A stretch of DNA of 64,000 nucleotides from CAJQQK01 sp965224225 (GTDB taxonomy: Bacteria; Pseudomonadota; Alphaproteobacteria; Rhizobiales; Hyphomicrobiaceae), in contig CBDCZF010000025.1 of assembly GCA_965224225.1 (NCBI GenBank), positions 1-64,000 on the forward strand, given 5' to 3'. This document shows, piece by piece, positions 34,030 through 42,939 of the stretch. The translations under genes were made by a program, and so were the position numbers. The notes beneath the pieces were generated by a model. It was not told the origin of the DNA, made no database searches, and saw only the letters and a program-made list of their open reading frames with translations. Every line of letters begins with the position of its first letter. The stretch's first letter is position 1.

Positions 34030-35199
34030 ATGGAAGACTTCAAGCTATTCCTTGCGCTCGGTGGTCTGCTGCTTGTCGGCTTGGCTGCCGACCAGATCGG
34101 CAGGCGGACCCGGTTTCCGCGCGTCACGCTTCTTATTTTGTTTGGCTTTGCGGCGGGACAATCGGGCTTTGACGTGCTGCCGGATGCCTTTCGTGAGTGG
34201 TACGATTTCCTGGCCACAGTTGCTCTGACTATGGTTGCCTTCCTACTGGGCGGCAAGCTTTCGCTGACGGCGCTGAAGGAGAACGGCAGAGCGATCCTGA
34301 TCGTTTCGTTATCGGTGGTCGTCGTGACAGTGCTTGTTGTCGGTGCAGGTCTATTGATGATCGGCGTGCCAGCAATGATCGCGGTCCTGCTAGCCGGTAC
34401 TGCGACGGCGACGGCGCCGGCGGCTACACAGGATGTCATAAGGCAGAACCGCGCGCGCGGTCCGTTCACGGACCTGCTGCTTGGTGTGGTCGCGATTGAT
34501 GATGCCTGGGGGCTCATCATCTTCAGTCTCTTGTTGGTTGTCGCAAAGAGTATGGTTGGCGATGGCAGTTTTTCGATTCTTGCGAGTAGCTTCTATGAGA
34601 TTGGTGGTGCTGCTGTGGTAGGGCTGGCGATCGGATTGCCGGCCGCTGTTTTGACTGGTCGCCTCGAAAGGGGCGAGCCGATACAGGCGGAAGCGCTTGG
34701 GGTTGTTTTTTTGTGTGCCGGGTTCGCGTTGTGGCTGGAAGTTTCCTTTCTGCTTGCAGGCATGGTGGCAGGAGCCACGGTCGTTAACCTGGCAAAGCAC
34801 CATAATCGACCGTTTCATGAGATTGAGCACATCGAATGGCCGTTCATGATCCTGTTTTTTGTTCTTGCAGGTGCTTCGTTCGAACTGTCGAGCCTGGAGC
34901 TGATCGGCGTCGTCGGCGTAGCCTACATCTTGCTACGTTCGTTTTCTCGCCTCCTTGGGGGATGGGTCGGGGCGACACTGGCGGGAGCGCCACGACAACA
35001 TCGCTATTGGACCGGCGCTGCTTTGATACCGCAGGCAGGCGTTGCACTAGGCATGGCACTCATTGCAGGAAACCATTTGCCGCAAATCAAGGACATGCTG
35101 CTGACAACCGTAGTCGGCACAACCATAGTCTTCGAGATCGCCGGTCCGGTGATGACCCAGATTGCGCTCAGGGAAGTCGGCGAAGACCATGTCAAGTAA
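34030..35199 (+). CDS. Cation:proton antiporter (CPA2/Kef-type membrane domain)
   Basis: 389 residues with about 12 hydrophobic segments. The pore motif is present as GVVAIDDAWGLIIF (conserved Asp pair) and the preceding TATATAPAATQDVIRQ matches the unwound-helix region of Na+/H+ exchangers. No TrkA-N domain follows, so it is the membrane part only. It should exchange Na+ or K+ for H+ at the inner membrane. GGGGAGCCGT before the ATG serves as ribosome site. Neighbours are unrelated. Confidence 0.88.
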   Translation: MEDFKLFLALGGLLLVGLAADQIGRRTRFPRVTLLILFGFAAGQSGFDVLPDAFREWYDFLATVALTMVAFLLGGKLSLTALKENGRAILIVSLSVVVVTVLVVGAGLLMIGVPAMIAVLLAGTATATAPAATQDVIRQNRARGPFTDLLLGVVAIDDAWGLIIFSLLLVVAKSMVGDGSFSILASSFYEIGGAAVVGLAIGLPAAVLTGRLERGEPIQAEALGVVFLCAGFALWLEVSFLLAGMVAGATVVNLAKHHNRPFHEIEHIEWPFMILFFVLAGASFELSSLELIGVVGVAYILLRSFSRLLGGWVGATLAGAPRQHRYWTGAALIPQAGVALGMALIAGNHLPQIKDMLLTTVVGTTIVFEIAGPVMTQIALREVGEDHVK

Positions 35200-35244
35200 T
35201 AGTTTCGTAGGCCGGCTTCGCACGCCGCCGCGCAAGCATGCTCC

Positions 35245-36837
35245 TCAATCAAACAGCAGCTGATTGACCCGCGTCACGTTCCGTAACTCCTTCACCGCAG
35301 ACAGGATCGCAGGCGTCAGGGCGCTGTCGAGTGAGGCGAGGCAGATCGCGTTGCCGCCCGGTTCGTCACGGCCGAGGTTCAAGGTCGCGATGTTGACGCC
35401 GTGGTCGGCCATCAGCTGGCCGAAGGAACCGATGAAGCCCGGCTTGTCGTCATTCGTGATGTAGAGCATGTGGCGCGTCAGTTCGGCCTCCATGTTGATG
35501 CCCTTGACCTGGATGATGCGCGGTTTACCGTTGGAGAACACGGTGCCCGCGACCGAGCGCTCCTGGCGTTCGGTGACGACGGTCAGCCGCATGTAGGTCT
35601 GGAAGGCGCCTTCTTCGCCGCGGCGGCGCTCTTCGTAGGCGATGCCGCGCTCCTCCGCCATGGCGCGGGCCGAGACCATGTTGACGCTTTCTGAGAGCAT
35701 CGGGCGCAACACGCCGGCCAATGCCGCAGCGGTGAGCGCCTTGACGTTCATTTCGGCGATCTCGCCGACGTATTCGATACGGACCGCCTTGATGCCGGTC
35801 TCGGTCAGTTGGCCGGCGAATGAGCCAAGTTGTTCGGCAAGCGCGATGAAGGGTTTTAGCTTCGGTGCCTCTTCCGCCGAGATGCTCGGGAAGTTGATGG
35901 CGTTGGTGATCGCACCGGTGAGCAGATAGTCCGACATCTGCTCGGCAACCTGGATGGCGACGTTTTCCTGAGCTTCCGTTGTCGCTGCCCCGAGGTGGGG
36001 GGTGCAGATCACGTTGTCGAGGCCGAACAGCACGTTGTCGACGGCAGGTTCCGTCTCGAAGACGTCGAGGGCGGCGCCGGCGACGTGGCCCGATTTCACC
36101 GCATCGGCAAGCGCTGCCTCGTCGATCAGGCCGCCACGTGCGCAGTTGATCATCCGGACACCGGGCTTGGTCTGACCGATCGCCTTGCGGCTCAGAACAT
36201 TGCGGGTCTTGTCGGTCAGCGGCGTGTGCAGCGAAATGAAATCGGCGCGGGCCAGCAGCGCGTCGAGTTCGACCTTTTCAACGCTGATTTGAGCGGCACG
36301 GTCCGGCGACAGGAACGGGTCGTAGGCGATCACCTTCATGGCAAGACCGCGCGCACGTTCGGCAACGATCGAGCCGATGTTGCCGCAACCGATGATGCCG
36401 AGCGTCTTGCCGTAGACTTCGACGCCCATGAATTTCGACTTCTCCCATTTGCCGGCGTGCGTCGAGGCGTTGGCGGCGGGAATCTGGCGGGCAAGAGCGA
36501 GCATCATCGAAATCGCATGCTCGGCGGTCGTGATCGAGTTGCCGAACGGCGTGTTCATGACGATGACGCCGCGCGCGCTGGCCGCCTTGGTGTCGACGTT
36601 GTCAACGCCGATGCCGGCGCGGCCGACAACCTTGAGGTTGGTTGCGGCGCTCAGCACTTTCTCGGTCACCTTGGTTGCCGAACGGATCGCGAGACCATCG
36701 AATGACGGGATCAGCTCCATCAGCCGCTCCTTGTCCTTGCCAAGGTCGGGCTCGAAGGTGACGTCGAGGCCGCGATCCTTGAATATCTGCACGGCAGTCG
36801 CTGATAGCTTGTCGGATATGAGCACACGTGGCGCCAT
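35245..36837 (-). CDS. serA: D-3-phosphoglycerate dehydrogenase
   Basis: 530 residues, the long type. N-terminal substrate and NAD domains: GRAGIGVDNVDTKAA, GIIGCGNIGSIVAERARGL (NAD loop), NCARGGLIDEAAL, and the catalytic His in CTPHLGAATTEAQ. An intervening (ASB) domain follows (from about residue 320) and an ACT domain ends the protein (NDDKPGFIGSFGQLMADHGVNIAT). It oxidises 3-phosphoglycerate in the first step of serine synthesis and is probably inhibited by serine through ACT. serC is upstream on the same strand, 114 bp away, so both are likely one operon. The ATG at 36837 gives the normal N-terminus. Confidence 0.96.
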   Translation of the reverse strand: MAPRVLISDKLSATAVQIFKDRGLDVTFEPDLGKDKERLMELIPSFDGLAIRSATKVTEKVLSAATNLKVVGRAGIGVDNVDTKAASARGVIVMNTPFGNSITTAEHAISMMLALARQIPAANASTHAGKWEKSKFMGVEVYGKTLGIIGCGNIGSIVAERARGLAMKVIAYDPFLSPDRAAQISVEKVELDALLARADFISLHTPLTDKTRNVLSRKAIGQTKPGVRMINCARGGLIDEAALADAVKSGHVAGAALDVFETEPAVDNVLFGLDNVICTPHLGAATTEAQENVAIQVAEQMSDYLLTGAITNAINFPSISAEEAPKLKPFIALAEQLGSFAGQLTETGIKAVRIEYVGEIAEMNVKALTAAALAGVLRPMLSESVNMVSARAMAEERGIAYEERRRGEEGAFQTYMRLTVVTERQERSVAGTVFSNGKPRIIQVKGINMEAELTRHMLYITNDDKPGFIGSFGQLMADHGVNIATLNLGRDEPGGNAICLASLDSALTPAILSAVKELRNVTRVNQLLFD

Positions 36838-36951
36838 GGGTCTGGTTTCCCTGCTTGAACGATGTGGTGATTGCAACACCCGGCCTGCCGGTGATGATCG
36901 CGCTCGGTGCACGATCATCCGTCGGTGGGTCAGGCGATGATCGTGTCGGCG

Positions 36952-38130
36952 TCAGGCCGCCTTCGAGAGCGATGCGAGTTCGCTGGCGAACGCCCAATCG
37001 AGCCAGGGTGTCAGCGCCTCGAGGTCGGATCGCTCGACCGTTGCGCCTGTCCAGATCCTGAGGCCCGGCGGCGCATCGCGATAGGCACCGATGTCAAAGG
37101 CGACGCCTTCTTCCTCGAGACGTTTGACTAGCGCCTTGGCGAAGGCTGCCTGGGCATCATCGCCCAAAGCGAGCACCTCGGGCGCGACGACCTTGAGGCA
37201 GACGGAGGTATTCGAGCGGGTTGCCGGATCGATGGCGAGATTGGCGATCCAGTCGGTACGATCGACCCAGTCGTTGATCACCGATGCATTGGTATCGGCG
37301 CGCGCCATCAGGGCTGGAAGGCCGCCGATCGACTGGCCCCAGCGGAGCGTATCGAGATAGTCTTCGACGCAGAGCATCGAGGGCGTGTTGATAGTCGCGC
37401 CTTCGAAGATCGCACGTTGTAGTTTGCCGGCCTTGGTCAGGCGGAAGATCTTCGGCATTGGGCGCGGCGGTTCGAATGTCTCGAGCCGTTCGACGGCGCG
37501 TGGTGACAGGATCAGCATGCCGTGGGCCGCCTCGCCGCCCATCACCTTTTGCCAGGAGAAGGTCGCGACATCGACCTTCGGCCAGTCGATCGCCTGCGCG
37601 AAGGCTGCCGATGTCGCGTCGGCAAAGGTCAGGCCCTTGCGGTCGGCGGCGATCCAGTCGTAATCGGGAATGCGCACACCTGAGGTCGTGCCGTTGGCGG
37701 TGAAGAGCACGTCCCGGTCACAGTCGACGGTAGAGAGATCCGGCAGCGCGCCGTAGTCGGCTTCGAGAGTGCGCAGGTCGTCGAGTTTGAGCTGCTTCTG
37801 GGCATCCGTAACCCAGCCCTTGCCGAAGCTTTCCCAGGCCAGCGCATCGACACCGCGGGCACCGAGCATCGACCACATGGCAAGCTCGAAGGCACCGGTG
37901 TCGGAGGCCGGCACGATGGCACACAGGTAGTCGGTCGGCAGGCCGAGTATCTCGCGTGTCAGATCGATCGCGAGCTTGAGGCGCGCCTTGCCGCCGCCTG
38001 CGCGATGCGATCGTCCGAGGAATGCGTTTTCGAGAAGTGCGGGTGACCAGCCGGGCCGCTTGGCACAGGGGCCCGAAGAGAAATGCATACGCACCGGCTT
38101 CGCCGCCGGGCGCGTCAGGTGTCCAGTCAT
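36952..38130 (-). CDS. serC: Phosphoserine aminotransferase
   Basis: 392 residues, of the alphaproteobacterial SerC subgroup. It begins KPVRMHFSSGPCAKRPGW, and the PLP lysine lies in VATFSWQKVMGGEAAHGML. It converts 3-phosphohydroxypyruvate and glutamate to phosphoserine, the step after SerA, in the cytoplasm. The ATG at 38130 is chosen from family length; the frame extends 28 codons upstream through the leader. A hairpin-bearing 141-bp leader precedes it. Confidence 0.95.
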   Translation of the reverse strand: MTGHLTRPAAKPVRMHFSSGPCAKRPGWSPALLENAFLGRSHRAGGGKARLKLAIDLTREILGLPTDYLCAIVPASDTGAFELAMWSMLGARGVDALAWESFGKGWVTDAQKQLKLDDLRTLEADYGALPDLSTVDCDRDVLFTANGTTSGVRIPDYDWIAADRKGLTFADATSAAFAQAIDWPKVDVATFSWQKVMGGEAAHGMLILSPRAVERLETFEPPRPMPKIFRLTKAGKLQRAIFEGATINTPSMLCVEDYLDTLRWGQSIGGLPALMARADTNASVINDWVDRTDWIANLAIDPATRSNTSVCLKVVAPEVLALGDDAQAAFAKALVKRLEEEGVAFDIGAYRDAPPGLRIWTGATVERSDLEALTPWLDWAFASELASLSKAA

Positions 38131-38271
38131 GTCATCTATCCTTCCAGACAGTCGCCTCTCGTTGGGGAGAGGTGTCCCGCCGCGATGCATACAGGGCCGG
38201 CGCGCGATGCGCAACTGCGGCCGATCGGCCGGCTGGAAGGCGGCAGTGAAATCGGGAACATCCGAGCCTGG
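38131..38271 (-). promoter_or_regulatory. Structured leader of serC
   Basis: The 141 bp upstream of serC contain, just before the start, a stem CCTCTC/GAGAGG with a 6-nt loop (38155-38172), flanked by further pairing (GAC/GTC), and GC-rich arms such as GGCCGATCGGCC further up (38218-38229). A conserved RNA structure upstream of serC (the serC motif) is known from Alphaproteobacteria; whether this sequence matches its consensus I cannot confirm. GGAAGGA upstream of the ATG is the ribosome site. Confidence 0.4.
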
Positions 38272-39084
38272 TTAGCCGGTGTGGCGCTGTAGGAACTCGA
38301 GCGCGATCTGGTTGAAGATCTCAGGTTCCTCGATATTGATGAGATGACCTGATCGCGGCACGACGTGGAATTCACTGCCTTTGACTCGTTCGGCCATGGC
38401 CCTGCCGCTCGCCGGCGTCGTCAGGCTGTCATGCTCGCCGAAGATGAGGCAGGTGGGGACTGTCACGTTTTCAAGCTCGAGCGCCTTGTCATACATCGTC
38501 GAGGCTTCGATCGTTTTGATGTAGCTCTGCTTGTGCAGCTTCTCCATGCTCTGGACGAGGCGCTGGAACTTGTCCTCGGATGCCTCGGGCCCGATCAGCG
38601 TTCTGGCAACGACCGGTGCAATATCTTTCGGCTCCTTGCCCTCCTCGACCAGCGGCTTCTTGCGCAAATCAACGAAGCGCTGGCGTTCCTCAGAAGTGAA
38701 ATTGGCAAAGCCTGCAAACGTCGCAACCAGCGTCAGCGTCTTTACGCGCTCGGGAAAGTGCAAATAGAAATCCTGCGCGATGCGCCCGCCCATCGACAGG
38801 CCGCAAAGATGAGCCTGCTCGGCACCGAAATGATCGAGCAGCGCCGCCAAGTCTCGCGCAAAATCGCCGAAGTCGAGAGGGCCATCGTAGTCGTCGCTAT
38901 CGCCATAGCCACGCGCGTCCCAGGCAATGGTCAGAAAGTGTTTCGAGAAGGCTTCGACCTGCTCGGTCCAGTTCTTTCTGTTGCCGCCGATCCCGTGCAT
39001 CAATACGAGCAATTCTCCCTGGCCTGCATGATCAATGGCGATCGCGGGGTTGGACAGAATGCGTTCGGTCTTGATCGTGGTCAT
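38272..39084 (-). CDS. Alpha/beta hydrolase
   Basis: 270 residues. Oxyanion region LMHGIGGNRKNW, nucleophile elbow HLCGLSMGGRIAQ (Ser near residue 98), acid in IFGEHDSLTTP, catalytic His in PRSGHLINIEEPE. It resembles 3-oxoadipate enol-lactonases and similar small-molecule hydrolases and is a relative of the hydrolase at 3837-4721. It stands between a family 2 repeat upstream and serC downstream. Substrate unknown. Confidence 0.87.
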   Translation of the reverse strand: MTTIKTERILSNPAIAIDHAGQGELLVLMHGIGGNRKNWTEQVEAFSKHFLTIAWDARGYGDSDDYDGPLDFGDFARDLAALLDHFGAEQAHLCGLSMGGRIAQDFYLHFPERVKTLTLVATFAGFANFTSEERQRFVDLRKKPLVEEGKEPKDIAPVVARTLIGPEASEDKFQRLVQSMEKLHKQSYIKTIEASTMYDKALELENVTVPTCLIFGEHDSLTTPASGRAMAERVKGSEFHVVPRSGHLINIEEPEIFNQIALEFLQRHTG

Positions 39085-39179
39085 GAAGAGGTTCCTCTAT
39101 CGTCTCCAGCACATCAGACGTTGCGTGATGGAACACAGTCGCTCAGGCTCGAAGCGCATAGCGCTGCAATTCTGCACCA

Positions 39180-39332
39180 CTATAGCGTTTCCGGCCATGT
39201 CGGGAACGCTGAAGGCCTCGAACGAGGCCCGGCGCCAAGCGCCGCCCCCCGCGGAGGCCCGAGCGCAAGCGAGGAATAGCCGTGAGCGAAATTGTAGTGA
39301 GATTGTTTCCGAGACAATCGGAAACGATCTAG
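39180..39332. repeat. CTAG-bounded palindromic element, family 2
   Basis: About 153 bp, starting CTATAGCGTTTCCGGCCATG and ending GAAACGATCTAG. It matches 33778-33928 over nearly its full length, with the same stems (GGCCTCG/CGAGGCC, GTTTCCGA/TCGGAAAC) and the core shared with 4899-5125. It is followed without gap by the palindrome at 39332-39389. Confidence 0.85.
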
Positions 39333-39389
39333 TGCTCTGTATCACCTTAAATGACGGCCTAGGACGTCATTTAAGGTGATACAGAGCAT
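39332..39389. repeat. Near-perfect long palindrome
   Basis: Arms TGCTCTGTATCACCTTAA plus ATGACG (39333-39356) and their exact reverse complement (39365-39388) are 24 bp each with no mismatch. The central eight bases GCCTAGGA contain the palindrome CCTAGG, so only one base pair in 28 is mismatched. Neither arm contains coding sequence. It lies between divergently oriented genes, directly after the family 2 element. The 127 bp from there to 39516 hold nothing recognised. Confidence 0.9.
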
Positions 39390-39516
39390 TAGTACTTCTG
39401 AGTGGATCGTCGCTCAAAGTACGCCTTCCAGTCCATACTGCAACGTATGATCCATTCTCCTTGTTCCTGACTGGTCGAAGCGCGGCGGATATCAGGAATA
39501 GGTCGCGTCAAGACCG

Positions 39517-41085
39517 TTGCCAGAATTCGCCAATAATGCATCTATCGAGATCAGGGACATACGATGCTGTCGATCGATTTGCAGCGGCATTGAGTGCTAT
39601 CGGGAGGGTGTCGCCATTTTTTCGGGTCTTGCTGCCGACGTTCGAGTGCGTGCGCCGCACTACGTCGATGATTTCGCGGCTGCGCTGCACCGCAAGGTCG
39701 TAAGTTCATCGCTGTATTTGTTTGTCGCTTGTCTGGCGAACGCCATAGCGTTTGGGGCTCTGTCGAGTGTCCTCACCGGTGGCCAGATCGGCATCATCGA
39801 GATGCTCGTCGCAACAGCCGTGGGCGGCACGCTTTATGCGCTCCTTTCAGCACAACCGATCACGCTGCTTGGCGGAACTGGTCCGATAGTCATTTTCACA
39901 GCCCTGCTGTTCCATGCCTGCGAGGAGATCGGCTACGACTTCATCGGCGTTTATGCCTGGACCGGAATCTGGGCTGGAGCGAGTCTGATCGCGATGTCGG
40001 TCATGAACGCGAGTAATCTGATGCGATACTTCTCGCGTTTCACGGACGACATCTTTGCCGCCCTCGTTTCAATTATTTTTATCGTCGAGGCGATTGCCAA
40101 TGTTGCACATGACGCCGTCGACGCCGGCTCTTTCGGTAGAGGCTTTTTCTTCACCTTTCTTGCCGGTGGCACGTTTCTCATAGCGATGGCGTTTCGATTG
40201 CTGCGCTATCTCGGGCGGCGGCCGTTGCCGGGCACCCGGGTGCTGGCGGATTTCGCGCCAACCCTCGCCATTGTCCTGATGACGGTCGTTGCAGTGTTGA
40301 TCAGTCCCGGTGGTGTTCCGGGGCCGGCGGTCCCCGATGACTACACGACGACATCGACCGGACGCCCGTGGCTGGTCGACCTCTGGAGCGTGCCGTTGGC
40401 AGTGATTTTCGCAAGTGCCATTCCGGGCATTTTTGCAGCGATCCTCCTGTTTCTGGATCAGAACATCACATCACGCATCATCAACGAAGGAAATGCCCCT
40501 TTGCGCAAAGGCAAGGGCTATCATCTGGATCTCTTGCTTATCGGCATATTTGCCTTGTGTTTTTCCGTGTTTGGTTTGCCCTGGATCGTGGCGGCAACTG
40601 TTCATTCGGTGAACCATCTCAAGAGTCTGACAATTGAAGGTGCGCCCGCCAACGGAACGGAAACGGCGGTTGTCGAAAATCGTGTATCGGCGCTGCTCAT
40701 TCATCTTGGAATTGCTGCATCGCTATTCTTTCTTACCTTGGTTGCCGCCATTCCGATGTCAGTTCTGATGGGGTTGTTCATCTACATGGGGCTGCTGGCT
40801 CTCTGGGGCAACGCATTCTTCTTGCGTTCGATGGCCATTGCGGCGCCTCCTTTGTTGGCGTTCGGGCCGAGCGGTGACGCGATGGTCCCAAAAGGCCCCC
40901 GGATCAAATACACGTCTGTCCAGGGTCTGTGTTTCGTCGTGCTATGGATTGTGAAATCCAGCGCAATCGGCATCCTCTTTCCCTTGTTCATTGCGCTGTG
41001 CGTGCCTGTTCGCCTGGTCATGTCGAGATATTTCGACGATAACGACCTAAAGCTTCTAGACGACTTCGATTCAGCGGGTGACTGA
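39517..41085 (+). CDS. SLC4-type anion exchanger / bicarbonate transporter homologue
   Basis: Up to 522 residues with about 12 membrane segments from residue 65 on. The family signature is strong: LLGGTGPIVIFTALLF, then DQNITSRIINEGNAPLRKGKG followed by YHLDLLLIGIFALCFSVFG and LPWIVAATVHSVNHLKSL, the same order as in the HCO3 cotransporter domain of eukaryotic Band 3 proteins. It should move bicarbonate, or another anion such as borate, across the inner membrane; the eukaryotic cytoplasmic domain is absent. The start is uncertain: TTG at 39517 has no clear ribosome site, and the conserved part begins at GLAADVRVRAPHYVDDF, about residue 37. Confidence 0.82.
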   Translation: MPEFANNASIEIRDIRCCRSICSGIECYREGVAIFSGLAADVRVRAPHYVDDFAAALHRKVVSSSLYLFVACLANAIAFGALSSVLTGGQIGIIEMLVATAVGGTLYALLSAQPITLLGGTGPIVIFTALLFHACEEIGYDFIGVYAWTGIWAGASLIAMSVMNASNLMRYFSRFTDDIFAALVSIIFIVEAIANVAHDAVDAGSFGRGFFFTFLAGGTFLIAMAFRLLRYLGRRPLPGTRVLADFAPTLAIVLMTVVAVLISPGGVPGPAVPDDYTTTSTGRPWLVDLWSVPLAVIFASAIPGIFAAILLFLDQNITSRIINEGNAPLRKGKGYHLDLLLIGIFALCFSVFGLPWIVAATVHSVNHLKSLTIEGAPANGTETAVVENRVSALLIHLGIAASLFFLTLVAAIPMSVLMGLFIYMGLLALWGNAFFLRSMAIAAPPLLAFGPSGDAMVPKGPRIKYTSVQGLCFVVLWIVKSSAIGILFPLFIALCVPVRLVMSRYFDDNDLKLLDDFDSAGD

Positions 41086-41158
41086 TCCCGGAAACGGGCG
41101 CCGGAGAATTACTGCCTTCGGCCAGGTGCCCAACGCATCCAAATCCAGATCAGAGACC

Positions 41159-42079
41159 ATGACCTACCTGACGGCTGCCCACTTGCCCCGAATGCCTGCC
41201 GGAGAGCGTCTCAGAAGCCTTCTCGACCAGCCCGGCATCATTGAGATGCCTGGTGCCCATAACGGCATGGCTGCGATCCAGGCCCGCGATGCCGGCTTCA
41301 ATGCGCTCTATCTCTCAGGCGCGGCGATGACCGCCCAGATGGGTCTGCCGGATCTCGGCATCATCACGGTCGACGAGGTTGCTTTCTTCATTCGCCAACT
41401 CGTGCGCGCTTCAGGCCTGCCCGTGCTGGTCGACGGCGATACGGGCTACGGCGAGGCGCTCAATGTGATGCACATGGTGCGCACGTTCGAGGACGCAGGC
41501 GCAGCCGCGGTCCAGATCGAGGATCAGGAGCTGCCCAAAAAGTGCGGCCATCTAAACGACAAGAAGCTTGCCCGCGCAGAGGACATGGCTGCCAAGATCG
41601 CGGCCGCCCGGCAGGCCCGCCGGCATCTGCTGATCGTCGCCCGAACCGATGCGGCAGCCAGTGAAGGTCTCGACGGGGCGGTGGCCAGGGCCCGGCTGTT
41701 CCTCGAAGCAGGCGCCGACATCATCTTCCCCGAGGCGCTCACGGAACCTGCCATGTTCAAGGCGTTTGCCGAACGCATCGACGCGCCCCTGCTTGCCAAC
41801 ATGACCGAGTTCGGGCGCACACCGTACATGACGGCCTCGGAGTTCGCCGAGCTTGGCTACAAGATCGTGATCTGGCCGGTCAGTTCGTTTCGCGTCGCAG
41901 CCAAGGCCCAAGAGGTGCTTTACCGGGCGCTCAAGCGCGACGGCGGCACGCATGCCATGCTCGATCAGATGCAGACCCGCAAGGAACTCTATGCAGCGCT
42001 CGGTTATCACGACTATGAAGCGCTCGACCAAAGCCTGATCAAGACCGTCACGCCGGATGAGCCGGAACGGCGCAGGTGA
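41159..42079 (+). CDS. prpB: Methylisocitrate lyase-like (ICL/PEP mutase superfamily)
   Basis: 306 residues. The TIM barrel shows PGAHNGMAAIQARDAGF, the metal-binding run VLVDGDTGYGE, the catalytic loop LPKKCGHLNDKKL (KKCGH), and NMTEFGRTPYM. This subgroup is annotated as PrpB, cleaving 2-methylisocitrate to pyruvate and succinate in the methylcitrate cycle, though oxaloacetate decarboxylases and phosphonate mutases share the fold. No prpC or prpD is adjacent. ATG 41159 gives the normal N-terminus; the frame upstream overlaps the transporter. Confidence 0.85.
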   Translation: MTYLTAAHLPRMPAGERLRSLLDQPGIIEMPGAHNGMAAIQARDAGFNALYLSGAAMTAQMGLPDLGIITVDEVAFFIRQLVRASGLPVLVDGDTGYGEALNVMHMVRTFEDAGAAAVQIEDQELPKKCGHLNDKKLARAEDMAAKIAAARQARRHLLIVARTDAAASEGLDGAVARARLFLEAGADIIFPEALTEPAMFKAFAERIDAPLLANMTEFGRTPYMTASEFAELGYKIVIWPVSSFRVAAKAQEVLYRALKRDGGTHAMLDQMQTRKELYAALGYHDYEALDQSLIKTVTPDEPERRR

Positions 42080-42204
42080 TCGGCAGGTTCTGCTAAACCA
42101 GTAAGGCGAACAAGCATGACGGTGACGTAATTGCCGTTCACAATCTGCTGGAAAGCGAATTGGCCGGCAACGGCCACAGCTGGGAACTTTGGAGGGTTCG
42201 AAAC

Positions 42205-42918
42205 ATGCGGTTTCAATCAGCGATCATGGCACTTTGTGCAGTCCTGTTTGCAGCAACACACGTCCAGGCTCAAGAAGGCGCTGCAAAGCGCACGGTAACC
42301 GTGTCGGCATCCGGTACTGTCGCGGCTGAGCCGGACCGGGCCGAAATAACGATCGGCGTCGTCACGCAGCTTGCGTCGGCCAAGGAGGCGATCGGGGAGA
42401 ATTCGAAGATCGCCGAGCGCGTGCTCAAGGCAATCCGCGAGCAGGGGATCGAGGGCAAGGACATCGCCACCGACCACTTCGAGGTGAGCCCTGTCTACAC
42501 GCGCTACAAGAAATCTTCGGGCGGCGCGACCAATCGCATCGAAGGCTTTCGTGTCCGCAACCTTGCCCGAGTGCAGGTGCGCGACATCGCCAAGGTTGGC
42601 GATGTGATCGATGGCGCTGCGCAGAAGGGCGCCAACCATGTCGGACAAATCCGCTTCATTATCTCCGACCTGGAGGCCCGCCTAGATGCGGCGCGCAGAG
42701 ATGCCATGGCCAACGCGATCCGCCGTGCCAGGCTATATGCCGAGGCAGCCGGTGCCAGTCTCGGCGACGTGCTGACGATTTCGGAGAGCGTACAGGGGTT
42801 GCGCCCGCAGCCCTTCGAGGCCCGCGCTCGCTCATCATCGATGGCGGCATCGGTGCCGATCGAGCCGGGCAGCCAGACGCTGAAGGTCGTGATCCACGTT
42901 GTCTGGGCGCTGCAATAG
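42205..42918 (+). CDS. SIMPL domain (DUF541) exported protein
   Basis: 237 residues: signal peptide (MRFQSAIMALCAVLFAATHVQA) and a SIMPL domain with TVTVSASGTVAAEPDRAEITIGV at the start and DAMANAIRRARLYAEAAGASLG later. Such periplasmic or outer-membrane proteins (E. coli YggE) affect stress tolerance; the molecular role is unclear. GGAGGG about 12 bases upstream of the ATG marks the start. The following gene is on the other strand. Confidence 0.9.
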   Translation: MRFQSAIMALCAVLFAATHVQAQEGAAKRTVTVSASGTVAAEPDRAEITIGVVTQLASAKEAIGENSKIAERVLKAIREQGIEGKDIATDHFEVSPVYTRYKKSSGGATNRIEGFRVRNLARVQVRDIAKVGDVIDGAAQKGANHVGQIRFIISDLEARLDAARRDAMANAIRRARLYAEAAGASLGDVLTISESVQGLRPQPFEARARSSSMAASVPIEPGSQTLKVVIHVVWALQ

Positions 42919-42939
42919 CCGAAACGAGTGCTTCAATCG

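Noticed and set aside
35995..36705. 236-codon frame on the plus strand
   Set aside because: Antisense to serA; no ribosome site and no recognisable protein features.
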